NCBI GenBank assembly: GCA_012520255.1
Contig: JAAYOQ010000015.1
Coordinates: forward strand, 1 to 64,000
Length of the DNA stretch: 64,000 bases
From: Erysipelotrichia bacterium
GTDB taxonomy: Bacteria; Bacillota_I; Bacilli_A; Erysipelotrichales; Erysipelotrichaceae
Direction of reading: 5' to 3'
Shown here: positions 1 through 7,394 of the stretch, piece after piece
Position numbering within the stretch: the stretch's first letter is position 1
Layout: every line of letters begins with the position of its first letter
Notes under the pieces: model-generated
Told to the model about the DNA's origin: nothing
Databases searched by the model: none
Seen by the model: the letters and a program-made list of their open reading frames with translations, nothing else
Made by a program: the position numbers and the translations under genes

Positions 1-10
1 AGAGAGATAT

Positions 11-673
11 ATGAAAATATATCAGGAAAACACAAGCTATACACCAAGACAGGTTGTAGAAATTGTAAACTGTGATGCTGATCGTCCGTTCTATACAAAT
101 GTTGAACCTGCTGATTTGTCTAAAGGAATATTGGTGATTAATAACAAGTTTAATTATTTGGAAAGCGATTACGTTCCGGATAATTTGGTAGTTGTTGATA
201 AAAAATATAGTAGTTGTGGTGCCAGGATGGAGAAAAATGCATACGATGCTTTTGTTGAGATGTGTGAAGCAGCAAGAGAACACGCATTAGAAATTAAAAT
301 CTTGGGAGATAGCGGCTATAGAAGTTATCATTATCAAAAAGCAATTTATGATTACAAACAAAAGAAATATGGTACTGAAGAAGTAGATTCTCGTAATGCT
401 AGACCTGGTTATAGTGAACACCAGACAGGATTAGCTGTAGATATAACGGCTTATCACATAAATGGAAATGGTAAATACTCATACGAGTGGTTAAAAGAAA
501 ATTGCTGGTATTATGGTTTTATTTATAGGTATCAGGGAGGGAAAGAACATCTAACCGGATATAATAAAGAAAATTGGCATTATAGGTACGTAGGGAAAGA
601 GGTTGCTTTGTTTATAAAAGAACATAACATAACCTTTGATGAATATCACACATATTTTATTAAAGGGTATTGA
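11..673 (+). CDS. VanY-family D-alanyl-D-alanine carboxypeptidase (possibly 5'-truncated by window edge)
   Basis: Zinc peptidase of the VanY/M15B family, expected to trim the terminal D-Ala from peptidoglycan stem peptides outside the membrane. The visible 220 residues carry the zinc motif S-x-H-x6-D (Ser135, His137, Asp144 in SEHQTGLAVD) and the second zinc/catalytic block ENWH (Glu187, His190). No signal peptide or membrane anchor is seen in the visible part. The reading frame is open to the window edge upstream of the ATG at 11, so an N-terminal anchor probably lies outside and the true start may be earlier. It is followed by the SRP RNA promoter, so it is not in the tadA transcript. Family assignment is firm; substrate and full length are not. 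Confidence 0.85.
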   Translation: MKIYQENTSYTPRQVVEIVNCDADRPFYTNVEPADLSKGILVINNKFNYLESDYVPDNLVVVDKKYSSCGARMEKNAYDAFVEMCEAAREHALEIKILGDSGYRSYHYQKAIYDYKQKKYGTEEVDSRNARPGYSEHQTGLAVDITAYHINGNGKYSYEWLKENCWYYGFIYRYQGGKEHLTGYNKENWHYRYVGKEVALFIKEHNITFDEYHTYFIKGY

Positions 674-708
674 ATTTAGCAATAATAATTTTGAAGACAA
701 CTTAAATA

Positions 709-736
709 TTGAAAAAAGCAATAAATTTAGTATAAT
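709..736 (+). promoter_or_regulatory. Promoter of SRP RNA
   Basis: TTGAAA at 709-714 and TATAAT at 731-736 with a 16-base spacer. The predicted start is near G743, exactly where the closing helix of the SRP RNA begins. Confidence 0.75.
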
Positions 737-742
737 ATAGGT

Positions 743-820
743 GGTACAACATATCAGACTTTAATTTGGTCAGGTCAGGGATGAAGCAGCCACGTAAGCG
801 AGATGTGTGTGTACCTTTTT
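743..820 (+). ncRNA. ffs: Small SRP RNA (4.5S-like)
   Basis: RNA of the signal recognition particle, which binds Ffh and targets membrane proteins. The conserved apical region is readable: GGTCAGGTCAGG at about 768-779, then GAAGCAGCCA and the AAGCG segment. The ends pair: 743-748 with 810-815, then 750-754 with 805-809 past a bulged A749, giving an 11-bp closing helix with two G-U pairs. Five T residues (816-820) follow and probably end the transcript. Length is about 75 nt, similar to short SRP RNAs lacking the Alu domain. In bacilli this gene lies between tadA and dnaX; here it lies just before tadA, which supports the call. Confidence 0.87.
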
Positions 821-836
821 ATTTGCAGGAGAAAAA

Positions 837-1298
837 ATGAATAAGCAGCACTATATGAAAGAGGCTCTAAAAGAAGCGCTAAAAGCATTGGAAAAAAATG
901 AAGTGCCAATAGGGGCAGTTGTTGTTTTAAACGATGAAATAATAGGCAGAGGTCACAACAATAGGGAAAACGAAAAATCTGTGGTTGGTCATGCAGAGAT
1001 AAAAGCAATTGAGGATGCCTGTAGAAATCTAGGCAGTTGGAGACTTGATGGTTGCTCAATTTTTGTTACTGTAGAACCTTGTCCAATGTGTGCAGGAGCA
1101 ATTATGCAAGCAAGGATAACCAACGTATATTACGGCGCAAAAGAAGAAAAATCAGGAGCTTTTGGATCTGTTTTCGACTTAACTGCCATTCAAGGGTTTA
1201 ATCATTATCCCGTTGTTAGAGAGCAAATTATGGAAAAAGAATGTTCAGAATTGATGCAATCATTTTTCAAAAACATGAGAGCTAAACAACAAAAATAA
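837..1298 (+). CDS. tadA: tRNA-specific adenosine deaminase TadA
   Basis: Deaminates the wobble adenosine A34 of tRNA-Arg(ACG) to inosine. The 153-aa protein has the cytidine-deaminase zinc site: His52-Ala-Glu54 (HAE, Glu as proton shuttle) and Pro-Cys82-Pro-Met-Cys85. I chose the ATG at 837 because CAGGAG at 826-831 is a ribosome site at the right distance. An in-frame ATG at 807 would lie inside the 3' strand of the SRP RNA helix and would add ten residues not typical of the family. The gene starts 17 bases after the SRP RNA T-tract, so it may be expressed by read-through of that RNA's promoter. Confidence 0.95.
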   Translation: MNKQHYMKEALKEALKALEKNEVPIGAVVVLNDEIIGRGHNNRENEKSVVGHAEIKAIEDACRNLGSWRLDGCSIFVTVEPCPMCAGAIMQARITNVYYGAKEEKSGAFGSVFDLTAIQGFNHYPVVREQIMEKECSELMQSFFKNMRAKQQK

Positions 1299-1310
1299 GG
1301 GTTAATATAG

Positions 1311-1316
1311 TATAAT
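1311..1316 (+). promoter_or_regulatory. Possible -10 element for dnaX
   Basis: TATAAT in the short tadA-dnaX gap, about 20 bases ahead of the dnaX start. No convincing -35 box is visible, so dnaX may also be read from upstream. Confidence 0.4.
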
Positions 1317-1337
1317 AAAGTTACAAAAGGGGTAATT

Positions 1338-2951
1338 ATGACATATTTAGCTTTATATCGTAAATATAGACCGAAAAATTTTGATGAGGTGTTTGGTCAA
1401 CAACATATTGTAGAAACATTGAAAAATGCGGTGAAAAACAACAAGTTAGCACACGCCTATCTTTTTTGTGGGCCAAGAGGAACAGGAAAAACAACAGTCG
1501 CTAAAATTTTGGCCAAAATGGTTAACTGTGAATCTGAAACTGAAAAACCTTGTTGCAAATGTGCCAGTTGTAACGATATACAGGAATCAGGACATCCAGA
1601 TGTTGTAGAAATGGATGCCGCTTCAAACAATGGAGTAGATGAAGCTAGAGAATTGGTTGAAAAAGTTAAATATGCACCTATGAGTGGGAAATATAAAGTC
1701 TATATAATAGATGAAGTTCATATGATGACAACAGGTGCTTTTAATGCCCTGCTTAAAACAATTGAAGAACCACCTTCGTTTTGTATTTTTGTTTTAGCGA
1801 CTACTGAGCCTCATAAAATCCCTTCAACAATTATTTCTCGTTGTCAACGCTTTGATTTTAAAAAACTTAGTAAAAAAGTCATTCAAAGAAATCTGGAACA
1901 AGTTTGTGAGAAAGAAAAAATTAATTGCTCCAAAGAAGCAAACTCTTTAATTGCTGATTTGGCAGAAGGTGGAATGAGAGATGCTTTAAGCATCTTGGAT
2001 CAGTGTATTGCCTATGCTCAAAATGATATTACATTGCAAGATGTCAGCGCTGTTTATGGGGTGGCAACTACAGAGGATAAAATAGAACTGTATCAGTTTA
2101 TCTATGAAAAGAAAGTTACAGAACTGATAGATAAATTATCGGAAATAGAAACTAATGGGATTGATATTAGAAGATTAACAACAGATTTAATTGATATTGC
2201 CAAGGAAACCGTAGTCTATCTTTACAGCAACAACATGGCAACCTTGAGCATCTTAAATGAAGAAAATGTTAAGAAAATGGCATCAATGTTTGAATCAAAT
2301 ACTTTGTTGACATATATTGATTATTTGATTGATACACTATCAAAATATCGAGATGCGACAAATACTTTAACATATTTGGAAGTTTGTCTTTTAAAAATGG
2401 TTGAATATAATGAACAGCCAGACGAACAACCAGTTGCTGTTGAAAAAGAAGTAATAATTAAAGAAGTCAAGAAACCTGTGATTGTTGAAAACAAATCATA
2501 TACCGATGAAGAATATTATCAAATGCTTTGCAAATCGACTAAAAAGATTAAAGAAGTAGATGCTAAAATTATAAGTGGAATTTTTACTGACAATTTCTTT
2601 GGAAGAGAAAGACAATTGATAAATTTAGTAAAACAGGCCGAAATCATGGCTTCTAGTAAAACAAATATTATTTTAACCGTTGATAATAGAGCAGATGCAA
2701 ATTTTATCAATAACAAAGATAATAACGAGATAGTGGAAAACATTATGGAAAGATATCTTCCAAATAAAAAGGATATAATTTGTGTAACAAGAGAAGAAAG
2801 AGATTTCCTGATTACATATTTTAAAAATGAGAGAAGCAAAGTTAAAAAAACAAAAAAAGAAGCTCCAAAAAGGAAAGAAGATATAATAACTCCCGAAGAC
2901 AGGTTAGTTTCTTTATTTGGTAAAGATGGATTTGATATTGTTGGAGAATAA
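1338..2951 (+). CDS. dnaX: DNA polymerase III subunit gamma/tau
   Basis: AAA+ clamp-loader subunit that couples the replicative polymerase to clamp loading. The 537-aa product has Walker A GPRGTGKTT (about 45-53), a four-cysteine zinc module (Cys64, Cys73, Cys75, Cys78), Walker B/DEVH at 125-128 and a sensor SRC segment, followed by a lysine-rich tau tail. The ATG follows AAAAGGGG at a normal distance. It is immediately followed, four bases later, by recR. Homopolymeric A runs near the 3' end are too late to give a functional short gamma form by slippage. Unlike bacilli, no YbaB/EbfC gene lies between dnaX and recR. Confidence 0.96.
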   Translation: MTYLALYRKYRPKNFDEVFGQQHIVETLKNAVKNNKLAHAYLFCGPRGTGKTTVAKILAKMVNCESETEKPCCKCASCNDIQESGHPDVVEMDAASNNGVDEARELVEKVKYAPMSGKYKVYIIDEVHMMTTGAFNALLKTIEEPPSFCIFVLATTEPHKIPSTIISRCQRFDFKKLSKKVIQRNLEQVCEKEKINCSKEANSLIADLAEGGMRDALSILDQCIAYAQNDITLQDVSAVYGVATTEDKIELYQFIYEKKVTELIDKLSEIETNGIDIRRLTTDLIDIAKETVVYLYSNNMATLSILNEENVKKMASMFESNTLLTYIDYLIDTLSKYRDATNTLTYLEVCLLKMVEYNEQPDEQPVAVEKEVIIKEVKKPVIVENKSYTDEEYYQMLCKSTKKIKEVDAKIISGIFTDNFFGRERQLINLVKQAEIMASSKTNIILTVDNRADANFINNKDNNEIVENIMERYLPNKKDIICVTREERDFLITYFKNERSKVKKTKKEAPKRKEDIITPEDRLVSLFGKDGFDIVGE

Positions 2952-2954
2952 AGT

Positions 2955-3548
2955 ATGTACCCTAATACGTTAGAAAAGTTAATGGAATATTTAAAGGTGC
3001 TTCCTTCGGTGGGGCAAAAAACAGCTGAAAGATATGCAATGAGGCTGTTAGAACTTCCAAAGGAGGAAATTGAAGCTTTTGCGAATCAATTGCTGTTAGT
3101 AAAAGAAAAAATCCACAGATGTGCAATTTGTGGAAATTTGACTGAAAGTGAAAAATGCAGAATTTGCGAAGATTCATCGAGAGATAAAGAAGTTATTTGT
3201 GTTGTACAACAGACTAAAGATTTAATCGCAATAGAGAAAATGGGGCTATATAAGGGTGTTTATCACGTATTGCATGGCGCTATTTCGCCAATTAAGGGGA
3301 TATTACCAGAAGATTTAAACTTCCAGAGTTTATTTGACAGGCTTGATGAGAACACTAAAGAAATAATTATTGCGACTAATTCTACAATGGAAGGAGATAC
3401 AACAGCGCTATATATTTGTAAGATGTTAAAATCTAATGAAAATCTTATCGTGACAAGATTAGCCTCAGGATTGCCTACAGGAAGCAATCTTGATTATGCT
3501 GATAAGTTGACTTTAATGCATGCCTTCAAGGGAAGAATCAAACAATAA
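2955..3548 (+). CDS. recR: Recombination mediator RecR
   Basis: RecFOR-pathway protein that helps load RecA on gapped DNA. The 197-aa protein shows the N-terminal helix-hairpin-helix (LPSVGQKTAER), a four-cysteine zinc finger (Cys56, Cys59, Cys68, Cys71), a Toprim domain (ICVVQQTKD onward) and the conserved C-terminal segment TRLASGLPTGSNLDYAD. Full family length. Only three bases separate it from dnaX, whose final codons supply the GGAG ribosome site, so the two are translationally close. Confidence 0.96.
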   Translation: MYPNTLEKLMEYLKVLPSVGQKTAERYAMRLLELPKEEIEAFANQLLLVKEKIHRCAICGNLTESEKCRICEDSSRDKEVICVVQQTKDLIAIEKMGLYKGVYHVLHGAISPIKGILPEDLNFQSLFDRLDENTKEIIIATNSTMEGDTTALYICKMLKSNENLIVTRLASGLPTGSNLDYADKLTLMHAFKGRIKQ

Positions 3549-3558
3549 GAGGTAAATT

Positions 3559-4473
3559 ATGGCAGCAATCGCTTATGTTACAGATGAAAAGATGATTGAG
3601 TACCATCGAGTGAATGGATCAAACTCGATTGTCTTTTGGCGCTTATCAACAAAGAAATTTTCTGATTTTAATATTGGTGATTTGCTGTTTTTCTTATCCA
3701 AAGACACAACAACTAAAACTAGAAAAGAGAAAGGATTAGTTGGCTATGGCAGATTTGTAGGGTCTTCATCAATGGCAATTTCCACGATGTGGAGAAAGCA
3801 TAGGACAAAGACAGGCTATATATCAAAAAAAGAATTATATGGCGCTATTGAAAAGAGCAAAAAAACAAAAAAAATGCCAGAAAAAATCAATTGTCTTGTT
3901 TTAGATAGAGTGGTTTTCTTTAGAAATCCAATCTATCTATCTGATTTAGGTTATAAAATTCCTAAAAATCTAGAAAGCTTTACATATTTAGACAAACACG
4001 AAGGACAACAAACTTTAAGAATATTGGAAGAAGCCCAAAAAATAGGTTTGGATCTATGGAGTTCAATACAAGGAGCAGCAGATGAAACCAGTTTCAACCA
4101 GCAACTCACACAATATAAAATTGCGACAATAATAGAGGCTTTAGGAATTGAAGATGAAATAACCAAAAAATATTATAAAAAAATCGAAAAGAAATACAGT
4201 ATCGATAATTATCTATGGATTAACAATAGACATATCGGCTTTATTAATTTTGGAAAACCAAATATACTATATTATTTATTTCAATCAAATATTAGAGATA
4301 TTAAGGAAAACTACTATAAGATGGTTGGACAACTGGTAAGTCTGTTGTTGAATGTTGAACAGAGTATAGAAGAAGTTGTTAAGATTGTCGTAGTTTCAAA
4401 TAGAATTCTTAGTGATTCACAAATAGAAACACTAAATAAAATCGGAATAAGTTATTTATATGAAAAAGAATAG
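3559..4473 (+). CDS. Unrecognised 304-aa protein, possible EVE/PUA-like N-terminus
   Basis: I do not recognise this protein with confidence. The first ~100 residues have a pattern reminiscent of EVE/PUA-like modified-base readers: an aromatic FWRLS strand, a GD-LLFFLSK strand and a later GLVGYGRFVG strand. A basic segment follows (KKSKKTKKMPEK). The C-terminal ~110 residues alternate helices and strands and end in KIVVVSNRILSDSQIETLNKIGISYLY, which looks like a Rossmann- or nuclease-like fold end, but I see no clear catalytic motif. No signal peptide or membrane segment. It starts ten bases after recR behind a GAGGT ribosome site, so it is probably co-expressed with dnaX-recR. The domain suggestion is inference. 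Confidence 0.6.
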   Translation: MAAIAYVTDEKMIEYHRVNGSNSIVFWRLSTKKFSDFNIGDLLFFLSKDTTTKTRKEKGLVGYGRFVGSSSMAISTMWRKHRTKTGYISKKELYGAIEKSKKTKKMPEKINCLVLDRVVFFRNPIYLSDLGYKIPKNLESFTYLDKHEGQQTLRILEEAQKIGLDLWSSIQGAADETSFNQQLTQYKIATIIEALGIEDEITKKYYKKIEKKYSIDNYLWINNRHIGFINFGKPNILYYLFQSNIRDIKENYYKMVGQLVSLLLNVEQSIEEVVKIVVVSNRILSDSQIETLNKIGISYLYEKE

Positions 4474-4481
4474 TGGAGGCA

Positions 4482-5006
4482 CTATTTTTTTGTTGTGACA
4501 CATCTTTTATGTTTTGACCCATAGGAAGGAACATATTTTATACCAACTTTAGATAATATTGCTTTAAACACTGATAGACCGTCATGGTCTTTTTTCATTT
4601 CGTATTCAATCTCATAATCAATTAGATTGTTATAACAGTTGATATCAAAGCATAATTCTGCCCTGTCATCTTCAACTATTGCTCTATAAGTGATTAATTC
4701 TCCCTGTAAATGAAAAGGAGGAAAAAGATTAAATTTATTCAGGATGTTTTGAATTTCTATATCATCATAAAAAAATCCAGCAAAATCCTTTTCATACTCT
4801 AATATTTGATCAGCATTTCTTTTTTTTAATGTAAAAATCTTTTTTTCATCTTTAACTCTTATTCGAAAGGATTGATGAGAAGTTGAAGACTTATAATAAT
4901 AGTTATGCTGCTTTAAAAATAATAGAGGATGATACAATTCAGTAATCTTATCGAATTGTTCTTTGCTGACCAGTGTTTTAAATTCTAATTCCAGTTGTTG
5001 TTTCAT
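4482..5006 (-). CDS. CYTH domain protein (YjbK-like)
   Basis: CYTH/triphosphate-tunnel-metalloenzyme family, whose members hydrolyse or bind inorganic triphosphate or nucleotide triphosphates. The signature ExExK is present near the N-terminus (LELEFK), followed by alternating charged strands (RIRVKDEKK, FTLKKR, ELCFDINCY, YEIEYEM) that form the tunnel in this family. I chose the ATG at 5006 (174 aa) because GAGGTG at 5016-5021 is a proper ribosome site for it; the upstream GTG at 5018 lies within that site. It is divergent from nadK. In bacilli a CYTH gene (yjbK) is also near NAD kinase, so the linkage is likely conserved. Exact substrate unknown. Confidence 0.85.
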   Translation of the reverse strand: MKQQLELEFKTLVSKEQFDKITELYHPLLFLKQHNYYYKSSTSHQSFRIRVKDEKKIFTLKKRNADQILEYEKDFAGFFYDDIEIQNILNKFNLFPPFHLQGELITYRAIVEDDRAELCFDINCYNNLIDYEIEYEMKKDHDGLSVFKAILSKVGIKYVPSYGSKHKRCVTTKK

Positions 5007-5063
5007 GTAGAATAACACCTCTTAAATATGATACAATATAAAAACAGAGAAGGAAAGAATTCT

Positions 5064-5834
5064 ATGAAAAAGTTTGCTATTGTATCAAAAAATGATGCCG
5101 TATCGATAAAGGTCGCAATGACTATTCAAAAACAATTGTTGGAAGGTAATATGCAATATGATGATGCCTGCCCGGAAATAGTATGTGTTATTGGGGGAGA
5201 TGGAACTTTTTTGTCAGCTATTCACAAATATATTTATAGGTTGGATAAAACAGCATTTACCGGTATCCATACCGGAACGTTGGGTTTTTTTGCTGATTAT
5301 ACATTAAAGGAAATGAATGAGTGTATTAACAATATTTTGACAAAAACTCCAGAAATAGAGGAAAGATATTTATTGAAAATAGCACTTTCTAATGGGAAGA
5401 TATTTTATGCTGTAAATGAAATGAGAGTTGAAAGCTATAAAACAAAAAAGATTACAGTTTTATTAAATGACGAAAAATTAGAAACCTTTCATGGCTTAGG
5501 AATGTGTATTTCAACACAAATAGGATCAACAGGATACAATAGATCAATAATGGGAGCAATAGTCCAACCAGGGTTAAAGGTGATGCAATTAAAAGAAATT
5601 GGCGGTATCCACCATTCTCATTTTTCTTCAATTCCAAATCCAATAGTTTTGTTGGACTCAGCAAAAATTGATTTTATAAGTGATGATTTTAGCAATACAA
5701 AATTATGCTTTGATAGATATGATGTTGATTTGGACGGAAAACTTCAAATAACATGTACTCTTTCAGATAAATGTGTTCAAATTGCTCATTATAAACCGCA
5801 TAAATGGATAAATAATTTGAAGCAATTATTTTAA
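5064..5834 (+). CDS. nadK: NAD kinase
   Basis: Phosphorylates NAD to NADP. The 256-aa product has the ATP-NAD kinase GGDGT motif at residues 44-48, the NE motif (YAVNEMRVES) and the conserved GSTGYNRS segment. The ATG at 5064 is preceded by AGGAAAG at 5051-5057; an earlier in-frame ATG at 5028 has no ribosome site and adds 12 unconserved residues. It heads a long same-strand run (EIIBC-like, mutS, mutL, miaA, tcdA). Confidence 0.94.
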   Translation: MKKFAIVSKNDAVSIKVAMTIQKQLLEGNMQYDDACPEIVCVIGGDGTFLSAIHKYIYRLDKTAFTGIHTGTLGFFADYTLKEMNECINNILTKTPEIEERYLLKIALSNGKIFYAVNEMRVESYKTKKITVLLNDEKLETFHGLGMCISTQIGSTGYNRSIMGAIVQPGLKVMQLKEIGGIHHSHFSSIPNPIVLLDSAKIDFISDDFSNTKLCFDRYDVDLDGKLQITCTLSDKCVQIAHYKPHKWINNLKQLF

Positions 5835-5852
5835 CAGCAGGAAGGAATAATA

Positions 5853-7382
5853 ATGAATAACAAGTGGTATAGAATTATTGAATCAATCAAGTTCTCATTA
5901 GGAATGCTGTTTATAGGGCTTATCTTAATGAGAATAGGAAGTATAAAAACAAGTGGCGAGGTTATTAGTCTCATTTTTTCGATGTGTGGATATAGTGGTA
6001 AAACGATTGTAGATTTATTCCCATTTATTTTAGCTGTTAATTATATTGGCAAAACACATAATGATGTTATTCCTGTAATTGCAACAATGCTTAGTTATAC
6101 CTTGCTGAATATAGTAACAATGTTTTTTGCTAAGACTTCCTTTAATGTCAACTACTATAAAAAAGTTTTAGGCTTATCATATGAAACGTTGAACATTTCA
6201 AACAACCCAATTATTAAATCTCCTCTTAACTTGGGAATTATAGCCAGCATAATCGTTATAGTAATAGTAAGATTGGCTTATAAGGTATCAAGGAAAAGAT
6301 ATAATTATGGAATGTTTGTTTTCATTGATAATGACATTTGGTTCTTTTTGATAACAATTTTTCTTACTGTAGGTGTTGGGATTATAATAAGCCATGAATA
6401 TGGCTATCTGGTAATGATTTTAAATAATGTAATGAACTGGATTTCAAATAATCACTCTAATCCGGCGGTTATGTTTGTTTATGGACTGATAAGGCAATTT
6501 TTAAATGCCTTAGGAATGGAAGAAATAATTACAAATAACTTCCTGTTTGGCAATCTTGGAGGCAGCTGGATAACTCCAGCGGAAGTGACTATTGTAGGCG
6601 ATGTTAATATTTGGATTGAACAATATAAAATAAATGCGATATCTATTGGAACAGGAAGATATATAAGTGCAAGCTATATTATTAATATTTTTGCGATACC
6701 ATCATTGATAGTTGCTTATTTTGTTAATATTTCTGATAAAATCGAAAGAAATCGATCTTTAGGTTTAATTATATTGGGAATAGTAGCTTCATTATTTGGG
6801 GCAGCCACCCTGCCAATGGAACTGGTATTGATGTTTACAGCGCCAGTTTTATTAGGAATGCATATTATTATAAGCGCTCTGATATATTTGACTTGTGGAT
6901 TAACTAACGCTTATTTAGGATGTGGTGCTTTTGGTAATCCAGAATATCTTGCTACTGGTAATATTTATGAACTGATAAAATATTCAAGTGATGTTAATTT
7001 GTTACCAACTGTAAAAAGAATATTATTAATTGGAGTAATTGTATTTGTTGTTTATCAATTAATAGTTTTTGTTTTCTATAAAGTCTTTGCTTATTATTTC
7101 CTGGAAAATAATAAACAAACAATTGAAGTAAAACAATATATAGAAAATCTTGGTGGTATTTCTAACATCAAAAAAATTACATCATCGCCAACATCAATCA
7201 TTGTTGTTTTATATGATAAAGAAAAGATAAATGTCCAAAACATCATTGAAGGAAGAGCTTATAAGGTAGTCGAAAGATACTATGGTTATATAATCAGTTA
7301 TGGGCCAGGAAGTGCAGCTTTATGCAGAAAAATAAATAAAGAAATCAAAAACTATCAGGATTGTTTAGAATATAAAGTTTAA
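5853..7382 (+). CDS. PTS EIIBC-like membrane protein with degenerate EIIB domain
   Basis: Homologue of glucose/N-acetylglucosamine-type phosphotransferase permeases. About ten hydrophobic segments cover residues 1-410 (EIIC part), and a C-terminal ~75-residue EIIB-like domain follows (LGGISNIKKI onward). In active EIIB the phosphorylated cysteine lies in a C-x-T-R-L-R motif. Here the aligned segment reads SSPTSIIVVL, so the Cys and both Arg are replaced. The EIIC signature TEPIEF is also altered to TLPMEL. It cannot be phosphorylated in the usual way, so it may be a facilitator, sensor or regulatory relic. It starts 18 bases after nadK with an AGGAAG ribosome site and precedes mutS. The domain architecture is clear; the role is unknown. 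Confidence 0.8.
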   Translation: MNNKWYRIIESIKFSLGMLFIGLILMRIGSIKTSGEVISLIFSMCGYSGKTIVDLFPFILAVNYIGKTHNDVIPVIATMLSYTLLNIVTMFFAKTSFNVNYYKKVLGLSYETLNISNNPIIKSPLNLGIIASIIVIVIVRLAYKVSRKRYNYGMFVFIDNDIWFFLITIFLTVGVGIIISHEYGYLVMILNNVMNWISNNHSNPAVMFVYGLIRQFLNALGMEEIITNNFLFGNLGGSWITPAEVTIVGDVNIWIEQYKINAISIGTGRYISASYIINIFAIPSLIVAYFVNISDKIERNRSLGLIILGIVASLFGAATLPMELVLMFTAPVLLGMHIIISALIYLTCGLTNAYLGCGAFGNPEYLATGNIYELIKYSSDVNLLPTVKRILLIGVIVFVVYQLIVFVFYKVFAYYFLENNKQTIEVKQYIENLGGISNIKKITSSPTSIIVVLYDKEKINVQNIIEGRAYKVVERYYGYIISYGPGSAALCRKINKEIKNYQDCLEYKV

Positions 7383-7394
7383 AGAGGTGAAATA

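Noticed and set aside
775-1059. Minus-strand open frame across SRP RNA and tadA
   Set aside because: Opposite to confidently identified genes, no ribosome site and no family features; a frame shadow.
2830-2870. A-rich runs near the dnaX 3' end as a programmed frameshift producing gamma
   Set aside because: They lie within the last ~40 codons, so slippage would not give the short gamma form; no stimulatory stem was evident.
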